From assembly GCA_015207365.1 (NCBI GenBank), contig JADEXA010000025.1:1-64000 (forward strand): 64,000 nucleotides of DNA. The letters run 5' to 3'. Numbering within the stretch: position 1 is the first letter of the stretch; each line of letters begins with the position of its first letter. A model generated the notes under the pieces. The model searched no databases. It was not told where the DNA came from and saw only the letters and a program-made list of their open reading frames with translations. The stretch is from Vacuolonema iberomarrocanum LEGE 07170 (GTDB lineage: Bacteria > Cyanobacteriota > Cyanobacteriia > Elainellales > Elainellaceae). This document shows, piece by piece, positions 11,275 through 20,484 of the stretch. Position numbers and translations under genes: made by a program.

Positions 11275-11512
11275 GGTGTTGGGTTCGATGAACCTTGCTT
11301 TTATGGAGGGTGCACAAGGGAAAGCGCGTCAAGCATAAGACGCTCCGAACAACTCCAGAAGGATAGGCGATGCGGGTGCAAGAAACTTTTTTAATGTTCT
11401 CTTAGTGGGATTTTTCTATAGTTATCCCATAATCTGCTTTGTGCCCCCTTCGAGCTTCCATGCTTGAACTGTGCAATCTAGTTAATCTACAAACCTGAAT
11501 TGGAGGGTTTTT

Positions 11513-11839
11513 ATGGGCTTTTTTGACAGAATTTTTGGACGCAATAAGGAGGAAAACGAATCCGCTGCCCCCACCCCTAGACAATCGGATATTCCCCCTG
11601 CAAAAGTGGGTCCCAATGGAGATTTTGATGAGAGCGGTCTAGCAAAGCGTGTGGCGATCGCATTCGACGATGATAATCAACTGGGTGACCTAGAGCGCTT
11701 GTGGATTGCCCAGCTCGGCAGCAAGGTTGTCCTGAAAGGCGAGTGCCCCAGTCAGAGCCTCCTCACCCGTGCTGTCACTGTCGCCAGAGGTGTTAATGGG
11801 GCAACCGATGTTGACACCAGCGAGGTTAGCGTCGGCTAG
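11513..11839 (+). CDS. Conserved hypothetical protein, 108 residues, BON-like C-terminal half
   Basis: A small soluble protein. The first 35 residues are a basic amphipathic start (MGFFDRIFGRNKEE) and a Pro-rich linker. The C-terminal half (LGSKVVLKGECPS...VARGVNGATDVDTSEV) has the strand-helix-strand rhythm of a BON domain (VxLxGxV...A..V.GV..V.n.l.V), which in other proteins binds membranes or polysaccharide. That assignment is my inference from pattern only. The start has an ideal site, GGAGGG, five bases before the ATG. It lies upstream of the DUF937 gene in the same direction (229 bases apart). Confidence 0.7.
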   Translation: MGFFDRIFGRNKEENESAAPTPRQSDIPPAKVGPNGDFDESGLAKRVAIAFDDDNQLGDLERLWIAQLGSKVVLKGECPSQSLLTRAVTVARGVNGATDVDTSEVSVG

Positions 11840-11946
11840 ACTTGGATCAACCTTTTATCTGCCTGAAAGAAATGAAACATGGGTCGGTCCGATCTCTAAT
11901 GTCTGCAACGGCTGTGTCGTCAATCAGTTGTGTCTTTTGGGCAGGT

Positions 11947-11994
11947 ACCGTTCCTCGCTACGAGGTAAGAACCGTTCCTCGCTACGAGGTAAGA
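11947..11994. repeat. 24-bp tandem repeat, two copies
   Basis: Two identical 24-base units (ACCGTTCCTCGCTACGAGG...), each containing the small palindrome CCTCG-CTA-CGAGG. They lie between the BON-like and DUF937 genes. A HIP1 palindrome (AGGGGCGATCGCCCCT, about 12006-12021) follows. Confidence 0.85.
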
Positions 11995-12068
11995 ACAAAT
12001 GATGCTAGGGGCGATCGCCCCTCATTGCAGCAGTCAGATTCAGCCGTCAGGATTTAAGGACACTATCA

Positions 12069-12593
12069 ATGCCACTATTTGATCAGATTGTGGGGGCACT
12101 CAACAACCCCGAACAACAAGCGAGCACCAACCAACTCAGCACCATTCTCAACACGGTACAGCAGTTGTCTGGCGGACAAGGCGGTAATAACCAGCAGGTC
12201 ATGATGTCGATCGTGGGCAACTATGTACGATCAGCATTGCGTCAGAAAAAAGCAAGCGGCGGCGAAAGCCAGGTAGATTCATTGCTCCAGCAGTTTGCTG
12301 GCACAGGCGCGAATCCAGCCGCGGTGTCGGCCTTGTTTTCCCCCGACCAGCAGCAGCATCTCGCCCAGGACGTGGCCGATCGCACTGGCATGAATGCAGC
12401 TCAGGTGCAGGGGATGCTGGCAACGCTTGTCCCCGTTGTGTTAAATCTCCTCGCCGCCGGACAGCGACAGAACACCTCGTCGGCCGTAGGCGGTAATTCG
12501 GTGTTGAATGCGTTTATGGATTCGGATGGCGATGGCGACGTCGATCTAGGCGATGCGATGTCAATGGCAAGCCGTTATCTCGGTCAGCGCTAG
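12069..12593 (+). CDS. DUF937-family protein with a C-terminal EF-hand-like loop
   Basis: A 174-residue soluble protein. The Gln/Asn-rich N-terminal part (MPLFDQIVGALNNPEQQ, repeated SLLQQFAG/VSALF helices) fits the DUF937 / YidB-like family, whose function is unknown. Near the C-terminus, DSDGDGDVDLGDA (about residues 150-162) is a calcium-loop motif as in EF-hands and dockerins, so Ca2+ binding is likely. The start follows AAGGACACTATCA. The stop is 30 bases before hairpin C2. DUF937 is assigned from memory of the family pattern. Confidence 0.7.
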   Translation: MPLFDQIVGALNNPEQQASTNQLSTILNTVQQLSGGQGGNNQQVMMSIVGNYVRSALRQKKASGGESQVDSLLQQFAGTGANPAAVSALFSPDQQQHLAQDVADRTGMNAAQVQGMLATLVPVVLNLLAAGQRQNTSSAVGGNSVLNAFMDSDGDGDVDLGDAMSMASRYLGQR

Positions 12594-12623
12594 TACCATT
12601 TCTCCAGAATTCTGACTCTTTCA

Positions 12624-12711
12624 GGACTTACGCAAAACTTGCGTCATCCTGGGTAAATTCGTTGATTTTGTGGCCGCGTGGCGGCCACAAAATCAACAAA
12701 ATGCGTAAGTC
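12624..12711 (+). repeat. Hairpin repeat family C, copy C2
   Basis: The most regular copy: terminal inverted repeats GGACTTACGCA / TGCGTAAGTC, with a central stem GTTGATTTTGTGGCCGC and its complement. It lies 30 bases after the DUF937 stop. 12712-12869 has no gene. Confidence 0.85.
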
Positions 12712-12869
12712 TTGTTTTTCTTGCTCAGGAAAGCTCGGACAGTAGCGTCGAGTAGTAAACTAACAGCGTTTCCTTCACACTGGATCTACGCCAGACCGGA
12801 CAGCGTCTGTCCAGCGAGAGCGGAAATGGGCTGGGTCTTTCTTGCGGTTTGAGGAGTTCGAATTCATTC

Positions 12870-14678
12870 ATGCGGCTACGCTCCTTCTATTTTGTCCTCG
12901 GCGCGATCGCCACGGTATTCTTGTCTGTTGGCGTGGCAGGCTATCTGTGGTTGGTCGCCCAGAGTCCGCTTTCGCTGCTCCAGGAACGGTATTTGGTGAA
13001 TCCGGGGGCAGCGGTTTTTGTGCCCCGGCAGTCGCCTGTGATGGTGTCGCTGTTGGTCAACCCCGATCGCCTGGAAGCCTTGCGAGTTGCTCTCACAGCG
13101 CCTAGCCGCCGTCGCCGTGCCCGTCGCGAGCTCGATCAGTTCAAGCAAAGTGTGCTGGCAGAGCGCCAGTTGGACTACGACACCGATATCAAGCCCTGGC
13201 TAGGTGATGAAATCACCGTCGCTGTCACAACACCCGACCTGGATCGCGATGCCCGGAATGGGCTACAGCCAGGCTACTTGCTAGCGCTGGAAGCAACGGA
13301 TGGCGATCGCGCCCGCGACTTCCTGCAACTGTTTTGGCAAAAGCAGGCGATCGCGGGAACCGATCTGATCTTCGAACCCTTTGCAGGCGTCAAGCTCATT
13401 TACGGACGGGCAACCGCCGATACCTTAGCCACTCAGCCCAATCGAGGCTCGCGCCGAAGAGGCTTACGCCGAGGTAGCTCGCGCCAGGAGCCAGCCGCAT
13501 CAGAACCTGAACCGACCAGTGAGGTCGTCCAAACCCTGGCCTCGACGGTGGTGGGCGATCGCTTCGTATTGTTTGCGAATTCCCCCAAGGTGCTGCGAGA
13601 AGCCCTCAACAATGTCCAGGCTCCGGGGCTCAACCTAAGCAGCAACAATGCCTATCTCGAGGCTTTGGATGAGTTACCCTCCCGCAGCTTTGGGGTGGCC
13701 TATCTAAATCTGGAGCAGTTGAATGCGTGGTTGGAAGGGCTGGGCGATCGCGCAACGGCAGACCAGCGCTCCCGCAAAAATCTGCCTGGATTCGACCAGC
13801 TGCTGGCGGGCATGCAACTGAGCCGACAGGGAGTGTTGCTCGACACCCGCTTGTTGGCGAAGATAGGAACTGAGTTGATCCCCCGCTCGCCCAACATCTT
13901 GAGAGCAACCGATACACTGAAACTGGTTCCCGCAGATACGCCGTTGCTGGCCTATGGAACCGACCTGCAACAATTGTTTCCCGATTTGATGGCAGGGCTT
14001 GCCAGCGTTCCGGTGTTTGCGGATTTGCTGCAACAGCCTCTCAATACCCTGGAAGACCAATGGGGCATTTCCTTTACCGATAATGTTTTTGCTTGGGTGA
14101 ACGGGGAATTTGCCCTGGGCTTTGTGCCCGAAGCCTCGACATTGGCCGATTGGATGTTTGTTGCCGATGCCAATGCTACAACCAACAGGGCACTAGAGCG
14201 GTTGGATGCGATCGCCCAAGCGCAAGGGCTCAGCATTGGGCCGGTCGATATCGACGGCAACCCTACTTATACCTGGACTCGACTTTCGCCCGTCGAAACC
14301 TCCCGTCGTTCGCGCAACCCCATCACCACGCTCCAGGCCGATGTGCAGGGGGTGCATGGCACTGTGGCACAGCATGAAATTTTTGCCACATCCATCGAAG
14401 TCATTCGACGATCGCTGCAAGCTCCGGGGAATGCCCTAGTCGATCAAGTGGAATTTCAACAAGCGATCGCCCCCATTCCCAGCGAAAACGAAGGCTATCT
14501 CTATGTAGATTGGCAAGCCGTTCGCCCCATTTTGGAAGCCCGTTTGCCTCTGCTCAAGTTCGCTGAACTTACCGCTCGTCCCCTGTTTGACCATATTGAA
14601 ACCCTGACCTTTAGCAGCCTGGGGGGCGATCGCCAAATGCGCCGGGGAGCATTATTCATTCGTTTGGACGATGATTAG
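12870..14678 (+). CDS. DUF3352 family protein, membrane-anchored
   Basis: A 602-residue protein of a family widespread in cyanobacteria, function unknown. After a short basic start, one hydrophobic segment (about residues 6-26) acts as a signal anchor; the rest is predicted to be on the outer face of the membrane. The family pattern is seen in the N-terminal SPLSLLQ.....PGAAVFVPRQSPVMVSLL region. A basic low-complexity insert (RGSRRRGLRRGSSRQE) lies near residue 200. The open frame begins at a TTG at 12849, but the ATG at 12870 starts directly before the anchor and is the better choice. Many HIP1 sites occur in frame as the dipeptides AI and DR. Confidence 0.8.
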   Translation: MRLRSFYFVLGAIATVFLSVGVAGYLWLVAQSPLSLLQERYLVNPGAAVFVPRQSPVMVSLLVNPDRLEALRVALTAPSRRRRARRELDQFKQSVLAERQLDYDTDIKPWLGDEITVAVTTPDLDRDARNGLQPGYLLALEATDGDRARDFLQLFWQKQAIAGTDLIFEPFAGVKLIYGRATADTLATQPNRGSRRRGLRRGSSRQEPAASEPEPTSEVVQTLASTVVGDRFVLFANSPKVLREALNNVQAPGLNLSSNNAYLEALDELPSRSFGVAYLNLEQLNAWLEGLGDRATADQRSRKNLPGFDQLLAGMQLSRQGVLLDTRLLAKIGTELIPRSPNILRATDTLKLVPADTPLLAYGTDLQQLFPDLMAGLASVPVFADLLQQPLNTLEDQWGISFTDNVFAWVNGEFALGFVPEASTLADWMFVADANATTNRALERLDAIAQAQGLSIGPVDIDGNPTYTWTRLSPVETSRRSRNPITTLQADVQGVHGTVAQHEIFATSIEVIRRSLQAPGNALVDQVEFQQAIAPIPSENEGYLYVDWQAVRPILEARLPLLKFAELTARPLFDHIETLTFSSLGGDRQMRRGALFIRLDDD

Positions 14679-14753
14679 AGCGCGGGTTTGGACAATAAAG
14701 CTCGAGCGACGAACGTCACAGGAACAAAAGCAACGTCCGACGGTCGTGGATTC

Positions 14754-14786
14754 CAAAAAAAGCCGATGCCCAGCAGGACATCGGCT
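14754..14786 (-). terminator. Rho-independent terminator of the Psb35-like gene
   Basis: On the minus strand: stem AGCCGATG, 10-base loop, CATCGGCT, followed directly by seven T. It lies about 93 bases past the stop of the small gene at 14879-15112. A 67-codon frame here on the minus strand is not credible. Confidence 0.75.
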
Positions 14787-14878
14787 ATGAAGAAGGTTTT
14801 GGCATCGCGTTGAAAACAGATATCGCAATCATGAAGCGTAGTGTTGGCTCCACAACATAGCCAACGCCATCGGCGCAT

Positions 14879-15112
14879 CTAGCTGCTAGTTAGGTTGCGG
14901 CTTCCGTAAGCATCAGACACTTGAAAAGCAGGGATCCGCCCTTGGTAGTCCGTCTTCATTCCAGTGAACGAACGTGCCATTTGCTCGAAGCGATCGGAGC
15001 GCCAGTTACGCTCGTGGATGGGCTTGGATTGCTCGCCCCGGAAGTACACTTGAGTACCAATTACAGCGGCAGCAGCCCAAGCGACAACGAACAGTGCGAT
15101 TAGTAAAGCCAT
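14879..15112 (-). CDS. Small single-span thylakoid protein, probably Psb35
   Basis: A 77-residue protein: one N-terminal membrane helix (LIALFVVAWAAAAVIGTQVYF, about 3-23), then a conserved polar part starting GEQSKPIHERNW. Length, single N-terminal anchor and this junction fit the cyanobacterial Psb35 (Ssl2148-type) family, which associates with high-light-inducible proteins and CP47 assembly. The identification is from memory and should be checked. The true start is the ATG at 15112, preceded by an excellent AAGGAGG; the longer open frame upstream is not coding. It is a single gene with its own terminator. Confidence 0.65.
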   Translation of the reverse strand: MALLIALFVVAWAAAAVIGTQVYFRGEQSKPIHERNWRSDRFEQMARSFTGMKTDYQGRIPAFQVSDAYGSRNLTSS

Positions 15113-15760
15113 ATTGGCCTCCTTGCTGTAAAGTTTTGTTTCTGTATGTAAACAAATATAACAGACTATTGCGCGTTTGTGTCGAGTACGGTAAGCCGAA
15201 TATGTTTGTAACCCGATCGGTTGTAGCCCGATCGCCTTTGCGCTCGGTTCCTCAAGCATTGCTGATTGCGGCGATGATTCTTTTTGAAAAAGAGCGCGAT
15301 ACGGGCCTTCTCAAAAAGAATCATCCTTGGATTCTGCGACTCTGTTCCTTGAGCTTAAAAACTTCTGTCATTCGCAAAGTGGCTTCCCCCTTTGCAGTAG
15401 AATGTGCCTCGGTAGGTGCACTTCATTCAGCCAAGTTGGCTCAATGGAGTTGGTTTTACGGAAGGTTGGATGCCCCTCGGCGGTCGCCCAAGGTTTGTAG
15501 TGGTGTTCGGACGGATGCATATTTTCGATCGTTGGCGATCGCGTCCTATCCCATATACCCTTCCCGGACTGTGCTATTTGCTCGACCCGTTGCCACGCCA
15601 TAGGCAAGGCAAAAGCAACCTTTGTTCTGACTGCCGTAATGGGGTTGCCCGGATTCTTTTCGGTTGATCACCAAACCGAGTAAGGCAGATGGCAATCGCG
15701 CACCTCTATATCGTTGATCCTTGCTGACTCTAATTTTTGGTACTTCAATAATTCCCCATC
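15113..15760. other. Intergenic between the divergent Psb35-like and serA genes
   Basis: About 650 bases without a convincing gene; several overlapping frames have non-coding composition. It holds a hairpin (15273-15325) and presumably the promoters of both flanking genes. Confidence 0.5.
15273..15325. repeat. Hairpin repeat family G, copy G1
   Basis: Stem GATGATTCTTTTTGA...TCAAAAAGAATCATC. It is followed by CTTGGATTCTGC, a tail also seen after copy G2 (37964-38017) and after B4 (44266 onward). Confidence 0.75.
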
Positions 15761-17350
15761 ATGCCTAAGGTTCTAGTTTCTGACCGAATTGATCAGAGCG
15801 GCATCGATATTCTTTCCCAGGTCGCCCAGGTTGATGTCAAAACCGGTTTGTCGCCCGAAGAACTCATCCGCATCATCCCTGACTATGATGCTCTAATGAT
15901 TCGCTCAGGTACGCGCGTCACTGCCGAGATGATTGCGGCAGGCAAGCAACTCAAGATCATTGGACGCGCGGGTGTCGGGGTTGATAACGTCGATGTGCCT
16001 AATGCCACTCGCCAGGGCATCTTGGTTGTCAATTCCCCAGAAGGCAATACAATCGCCGCAGCAGAACATGCCCTCGCCATGATGCTGTCCCTCTCGCGCT
16101 ACATTCCTATTGCCAACCAGTCGGTAAAGGAGGGCAAGTGGGAGCGGAGCAAGTTCCTGGGGGTCGAGGTTTACAAAAAGACCCTGGGCGTTGTGGGGCT
16201 CGGAAAAATTGGCTCCCATGTGGCCGCTGTTGCTCGTGCCATGGGTATGCAGGTGCTCGCCTACGATCCATTTCTGTCGGCTGAACGCGCCGAACAGTTA
16301 GGGGTTCATCTAGTCGATCTCGATCTGTTATTGCGGGAGTCGGACTACATCACCCTGCATTTGCCCAAAACAGCAGAAACCTATCATTTGATCAATGCCG
16401 AGGCGATCGCCAAAATGCGGCCAACCGCCCGCCTGATCAACTGCGCTCGGGGTGGGATCATCGACGAAGCAGCTCTGGCTGAAGCATTGAAAGCTGAGCG
16501 CATTGCTGGAGCGGCTCTGGATGTTTACGAAGAGGAGCCCCTAGGCGAATCGGCGCTGCGAGAGTTGGGGCGGAACGTGATCTTGACCCCCCACTTGGGC
16601 GCATCCACCGAAGAAGCCCAGGTGAATGTGGCGATCGATGTTGCCGAGCAAATTCGCGATGTGCTGCTGGGGTTGCCTGCCCGCTCTGCGGTCAATATTC
16701 CGGGTTTGCGTCCAGAAATTCTCGAAAAACTGCGTCCCTACATGCAGTTGTCTGAAACCCTGGGCTACCTCGTCAGCCAACTAGCCGGAGGCCGAGTAGA
16801 AACCTTCAACATTCGTCTCCAGGGCGAACTGGCCAACAATGAAAGCCAGCCTGTCGTGGTGGCGGCGCTCAAGGGCTTGCTATCCCATGCCTTGCAAGAG
16901 CGGGTGAACTATGTCAACGCCAGCATCGAAGCGAAGGAGCGCGGGATTCGCGTCACAGAGGTGCGCGATCCCAACAGCCGTGACTATGCCGGGTCGGTGC
17001 AGATGACGGCGGTGGGGTCTCAGGGCGAGCATACCGTGACGGGGGCGCTGCTCGGCGAAGAGGAAATTCGCATTACAAATATTGATGGATTTCCGATCAA
17101 CGTGCCCCCCAGCCGCCATATGCTGTTCACGTTGCACCGCGATGTTCCGGGAATTATCGGGAACATCGGGTCACTTCTGGGTGACTTCAATGTCAACATT
17201 GCCAGCATGCAGGTGGGGCGCAAGATTGTCCGAGGAGATGCCGTTATGGTGCTGAGTCTCGACGATCCGCTGCCAGAGAATGTTTTGCCTGAGATTACAA
17301 AGGTGGCTGGCATTCGGGATGCTTATACCATTACCCTGCCTGCCTCCTAA
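15761..17350 (+). CDS. serA: D-3-phosphoglycerate dehydrogenase
   Basis: Oxidises 3-phosphoglycerate to 3-phosphohydroxypyruvate with NAD+, the first step of the phosphorylated serine pathway; cytoplasmic. The 529-residue long form is complete: substrate and NAD domains (GLGKIGSHVA at about 147-156; active-site HLGAS near 279), an intervening ASB domain (about 320-450), and a C-terminal ACT domain (about 455-527, RDVPGIIGNIGSLLGDFNVN) that normally senses serine. prmA follows on the same strand 75 bases on and is probably co-transcribed. Confidence 0.97.
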   Translation: MPKVLVSDRIDQSGIDILSQVAQVDVKTGLSPEELIRIIPDYDALMIRSGTRVTAEMIAAGKQLKIIGRAGVGVDNVDVPNATRQGILVVNSPEGNTIAAAEHALAMMLSLSRYIPIANQSVKEGKWERSKFLGVEVYKKTLGVVGLGKIGSHVAAVARAMGMQVLAYDPFLSAERAEQLGVHLVDLDLLLRESDYITLHLPKTAETYHLINAEAIAKMRPTARLINCARGGIIDEAALAEALKAERIAGAALDVYEEEPLGESALRELGRNVILTPHLGASTEEAQVNVAIDVAEQIRDVLLGLPARSAVNIPGLRPEILEKLRPYMQLSETLGYLVSQLAGGRVETFNIRLQGELANNESQPVVVAALKGLLSHALQERVNYVNASIEAKERGIRVTEVRDPNSRDYAGSVQMTAVGSQGEHTVTGALLGEEEIRITNIDGFPINVPPSRHMLFTLHRDVPGIIGNIGSLLGDFNVNIASMQVGRKIVRGDAVMVLSLDDPLPENVLPEITKVAGIRDAYTITLPAS

Positions 17351-17425
17351 CGGGAAGCACGCGCAGGTTTCTGGCTTCTTTCTATCGACAACCACACCGC
17401 ATTTACATGCCCCGACGGAGGAGTT

Positions 17426-18322
17426 TTGGCAACGAGCTGGTGGGAAATTCAGGTGTTTTGCGATCCCAACGCTGAGGATCTTGTTTTTTGGCGGCTCACG
17501 GATTTTGGCTGCAAAGGGACATCCAGCGAACGCGAGAGTCATACGACTAATATTCTCAAGGCCTATCTGCCTCAGCAACGCGCCAAGCTTCTGGATCTGT
17601 CGGCGCTGGCCCTGTTACTCAAGCAAGATGCCCTTTGTGCTGGGTTACCCATCCCCGATTTGGAATGGCAGCTGATCGAAGAGGAAGACTGGTCGAGCAG
17701 TTGGAAGCAATATTGGCAGCCTCAAATGGTGGGCGATCGCTTCCTGATCAACCCCGCCTGGTTGCCCCTCCCGAAAAAGAGCGATCGCCTGATCATTCGG
17801 CTGGATCCTGGGGTGGCATTTGGCACCGGCACCCACGCCACCACTCAGCTCTGCTTGGAAGCCCTGGAAATGCGGCTTGATGGCACCTCTTCTCAATCGG
17901 TTCGGATGGCGGACATTGGCTGCGGTTCTGGCATTCTCTCGGTGGGGGCTGTGCTGCTGGGAGCCACCCAGGTCTATGCGGTTGATATCGATCCGCTCGC
18001 CGTCGAAACCACCCGTGTCAGCACACAGATGAACAAGATCCCGGAGCATCAGATCGTTGCCGCCGAGGGTAGCCTATCGACATTGATCGAGATGGCCAAA
18101 GAACCCGTGGATGGCATTGTCTGCAACATCATTGCCGAAGTGATTGTGGATTTGATTCCACAGATGGGAGCGATCGCCAAACCCGAAACCTGGGGCATCC
18201 TCAGCGGTATTTTGCTCGATCAGGTGAAGCCAGTAGCCGACACTCTCGAAGAAAATGGCTGGATCGTCGCCACTCTCTGGCGACGTACCGACTGGTGCTG
18301 TCTCAATATCCGTCGAAGCTAA
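17426..18322 (+). CDS. prmA: Ribosomal protein L11 methyltransferase
   Basis: Trimethylates ribosomal protein L11 using S-adenosylmethionine; cytoplasmic. The N-terminal substrate-recognition domain (about 1-95) is followed by a Rossmann-like methyltransferase domain with the hallmark [10 protein letters not shown] (about 133-142), motif [11 protein letters not shown], and acidic VDIDPLAV. The NIIAEVI region matches the family NI-A-- motif. Length (298 residues) is typical. It starts at a TTG (17426) behind a strong GGAGGAG; there is no in-frame ATG near it. It is downstream of serA and ends 10 bases before hairpin F2. Confidence 0.95.
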   Translation: MATSWWEIQVFCDPNAEDLVFWRLTDFGCKGTSSERESHTTNILKAYLPQQRAKLLDLSALALLLKQDALCAGLPIPDLEWQLIEEEDWSSSWKQYWQPQMVGDRFLINPAWLPLPKKSDRLIIRLDPGVAFGTGTHATTQLCLEALEMRLDGTSSQSVRMADIGCGSGILSVGAVLLGATQVYAVDIDPLAVETTRVSTQMNKIPEHQIVAAEGSLSTLIEMAKEPVDGIVCNIIAEVIVDLIPQMGAIAKPETWGILSGILLDQVKPVADTLEENGWIVATLWRRTDWCCLNIRRS

Positions 18323-18332
18323 TCCCCATTCC

Positions 18333-18381
18333 CGCTCCTTTTTTGGATCCTTTGCGGCGCGAGGGTTTCAAAAAAGGAGCG
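18333..18381. repeat. Hairpin repeat family F, copy F2
   Basis: Stem CGCTCCTTTTTTG...CAAAAAAGGAGCG with a partly unpaired G+C-rich top. It sits 10 bases after the prmA stop and is a likely transcription end. No gene from there to 18652. Confidence 0.7.
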
Positions 18382-18652
18382 GATTTTGGTCTTCGTAGAA
18401 CTGAGCTGCGCTGTCATCAAAAGTGCCAACGCCTTATATCTACCCCGCAGTCTTACAAGCCTCACGCCCGATCTGTACCAACCCGTAGCCTATAAAACAT
18501 CGGTAACCAACCGCTCTCACTTCCGTCTCACAAAATCCGGACATTTGAAGACGCTAGCAGAACTGTCATAGAACTTTGGAAGCCCTTATTTTCAAGCGAT
18601 AGCATACAAATAAGTTCAAGTATCCCACTATACGTTTTAAAAGGAGAGGATC

Positions 18653-19084
18653 ATGAACACACGGCACATCCTATCTCATCGCCCATTGCGATGGCTGGCA
18701 GGCGGGCTGGCAATGGTCACTCTGCTCGGTATGGGGGGTGCAGCCTATGCCGAAGTTCAGACGCCCATCAACAACCCCGTTGTTGTCCGGGGCACATCCG
18801 GTGGCTCTCAATCCAGTTCTTGCGGCTTCATTGGGTCTCCCAGTCAGGTCGTACAAGTCACAGAATCCTTCGCAGCCCTACGGTTCCGGGTCGAAGGGGG
18901 TGATGGCACGACTCTACTCATCCGAGGCCCGGGCGGAAGCAATCGGTGCGTCATGGCCGATAGTCTGGCAGGTGGCGTCATCGAAGTCAGCGGCGTTTGG
19001 GACCAAGGGCGTTACACCCTGTTCGTTGGGGAGCAAAACCAGGCAGGCAATAGCTCTTACACCCTCTCGGTCGTGCAAGAGTAA
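18653..19084 (+). CDS. Secreted hypothetical protein, 143 residues
   Basis: An N-terminal signal peptide is clear: positive residues (NTRHILSHRPLRW), a hydrophobic core (LAMVTLLGMGGAA), and the cleavage site AYA-EV at about residue 34. The mature part is about 110 residues of beta-type sequence with two Cys (CGFIGSPSQ, NRCVMAD) that could form a disulfide in the periplasm, and a repeated GxY/F.LxV pattern. It resembles cyanobacterial periplasmic proteins of unknown function. The ribosome site AAAGGAGAGG is strong. It converges on the phycobilisome-like gene. Confidence 0.75.
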   Translation: MNTRHILSHRPLRWLAGGLAMVTLLGMGGAAYAEVQTPINNPVVVRGTSGGSQSSSCGFIGSPSQVVQVTESFAALRFRVEGGDGTTLLIRGPGGSNRCVMADSLAGGVIEVSGVWDQGRYTLFVGEQNQAGNSSYTLSVVQE

Positions 19085-19245
19085 GAGTCTGGGTTTGGAG
19101 TCAATTCTTAACGACTCAAGTCGCGACGATTAGGACGAAATTCGTCATCTCAAACAACAAGCGTCTCTGAGTTTGAGACCCCGCGACGGCGGGTTTCGTC
19201 CACCCCACTACAGGCTAATACAGCGCTACGCGCTGAAGTAAACCC

Positions 19246-19292
19246 AATGTTTTTTGGAAAGCTCCCGCGATGCGGAGGCTTTCCAAAAATGT
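19246..19292. repeat. Hairpin repeat family F, copy F3
   Basis: Stem TTTTTGGAAAGCTCC...GGAGGCTTTCCAAAAA with the loop GCGATGC. It lies between two convergent genes, 36 bases past the stop of the minus-strand gene, and could end transcription from both sides. A smaller palindrome, CAGCGCTACGCGCTG, is at 19221-19235. Confidence 0.75.
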
Positions 19293-19328
19293 ATCTGCAC
19301 TAAGCCAAATGCGTAAACCTAGTCTGCA

Positions 19329-19799
19329 TCAGGCATGGGATTGCAGTATTGAGATGACTGAGTCCAGGTAGGGACGAACAACCATCCGACTCTCAGGCAT
19401 CTGGGTATCGACCATTTCCTGCAGCAAACGGTAGGCCGTCGCGCAGTGATTGTGATGCTTGTATGCCACCAGCACCGTGTCGAGCCAAGACATCATCATT
19501 TCTTTGAAAAACACTTCATCATCCCGCAGGATAGCAAGTGCCATATAGCGAACGACCTCTGACATGTCATACTGGCAGCGCTTGCCATGCCGTTGCATCA
19601 GCCCTGGATACATTTGGCTCATCTTTTTCAATGCCCCTTGCACGAGCGAGGCGTTTTGCTCACGCAGTGCATTGTAGGTCTCTAAGCGCTGACTATAGGT
19701 TTGAGCAAAGGACTCAAACATCTGCAAGCCTCTGGCATCCAGGTAAGCGCCATCGGCATCCAAAAAGCACTGATCAATATCGTGGTTGAATGTATACAT
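19329..19799 (-). CDS. Phycobilisome-fold (phycobiliprotein-like) protein, orphan
   Basis: A 156-residue globin-like alpha protein. The centre, RCQYDMSEVVRYMALAIL (about residues 73-90), lines up with the phycocyanin beta region [18 protein letters not shown], and the Cys falls on the bilin-binding Cys (beta-84 equivalent). The N-terminal DADGAYLDARGL also resembles the DADxxGxYLS start of phycobiliproteins. It is clearly not one of the standard ApcA/B/D/F or CpcA/B subunits and has no partner gene beside it. It may be a bilin-carrying accessory or regulatory protein. I cannot give a function. Weak ribosome site; ATG at 19799 chosen because it gives the conserved N-terminus. Confidence 0.65.
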   Translation of the reverse strand: MYTFNHDIDQCFLDADGAYLDARGLQMFESFAQTYSQRLETYNALREQNASLVQGALKKMSQMYPGLMQRHGKRCQYDMSEVVRYMALAILRDDEVFFKEMMMSWLDTVLVAYKHHNHCATAYRLLQEMVDTQMPESRMVVRPYLDSVISILQSHA

Positions 19800-20484
19800 A
19801 GATCTAATACAGATTAAGGGATTTACTCAGTCAAATAAAGAGAGCGCTGTCATTCCCTTCCTCTTCCATCGCTCCCTATCTGACCGTATGGGGCGCAGTA
19901 GGTGCAAGTCATTTCAAGCACAGTATTAAGTGACGATCGCGACGATCAGGCACAAGGCAATCGGTAAAAGATCCCTTGGCATTTGTCATTGTCAATTAGG
20001 TTTGACCGTGATTGCAAATAGAGCCTAATGTTACGCGATGGGCAAATGCATAACGAATTCACGAACCTCTTTCCTCAATGTGCCCTGGAGCGATCGCTCA
20101 TTTCCATGCTCGATCCAATTCTTTACACAGATCTGTCAGTTGCAGAGCCCTATAGCATCGCCCAAGCTCTATAGCCCCACGACCTTACTCTGCATAGGTT
20201 TAAGGCGATGCCATGACGCCTACGATCATAGCTACGAAGGTAAAGGTCACCGCTACAAACAGAGGCAAGCATGTTACGAGAATTTATGCAGGTAGGCTGC
20301 GTCTCTTTTGTCGCAATTGCGACCCTATCAGGCTGGTATTCCCTCAAGCAGTGGTGTTGACGCCTGTCCGTGCCCTTCCATCCGTTTTCTTCCCACGCAT
20401 TTCCCGTTCCATGTTACGGTTCCAAGCAGATAGCTTGCGTCCCTCGCAAGTCCTGCCCCTATTGAACTGCATTGAAACGGACGC
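19800..20484. other. Intergenic, no large gene
   Basis: About 685 bases between the phycobilisome-like gene and the ABC permease. Overlapping frames (20038-20295, 20213-20572) look non-coding. The one item of note is a 29-codon frame listed separately. Confidence 0.5.
20271..20360 (+). CDS. Possible 29-residue single-span membrane peptide
   Basis: ATG at 20271 with AGAGG five bases upstream, TGA at 20358. The product MLREFMQVGCVSFVAIATLS... ends SLKQWC and has one hydrophobic stretch of about 17 residues. It does not match PetL, PetN, PsbM or other tiny thylakoid subunits that I can recall. It could be chance. Confidence 0.3.
   Translation: MLREFMQVGCVSFVAIATLSGWYSLKQWC

Noticed and set aside
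12870..14678. TTG start at 12849 for the DUF3352 gene
   Set aside because: The ATG at 12870 lies directly before the signal anchor and is the more usual start.
14675..14878. 67-codon frame on the minus strand before the Psb35-like gene
   Set aside because: It runs through the terminator hairpin at 14754-14786, and its composition is not protein-like.
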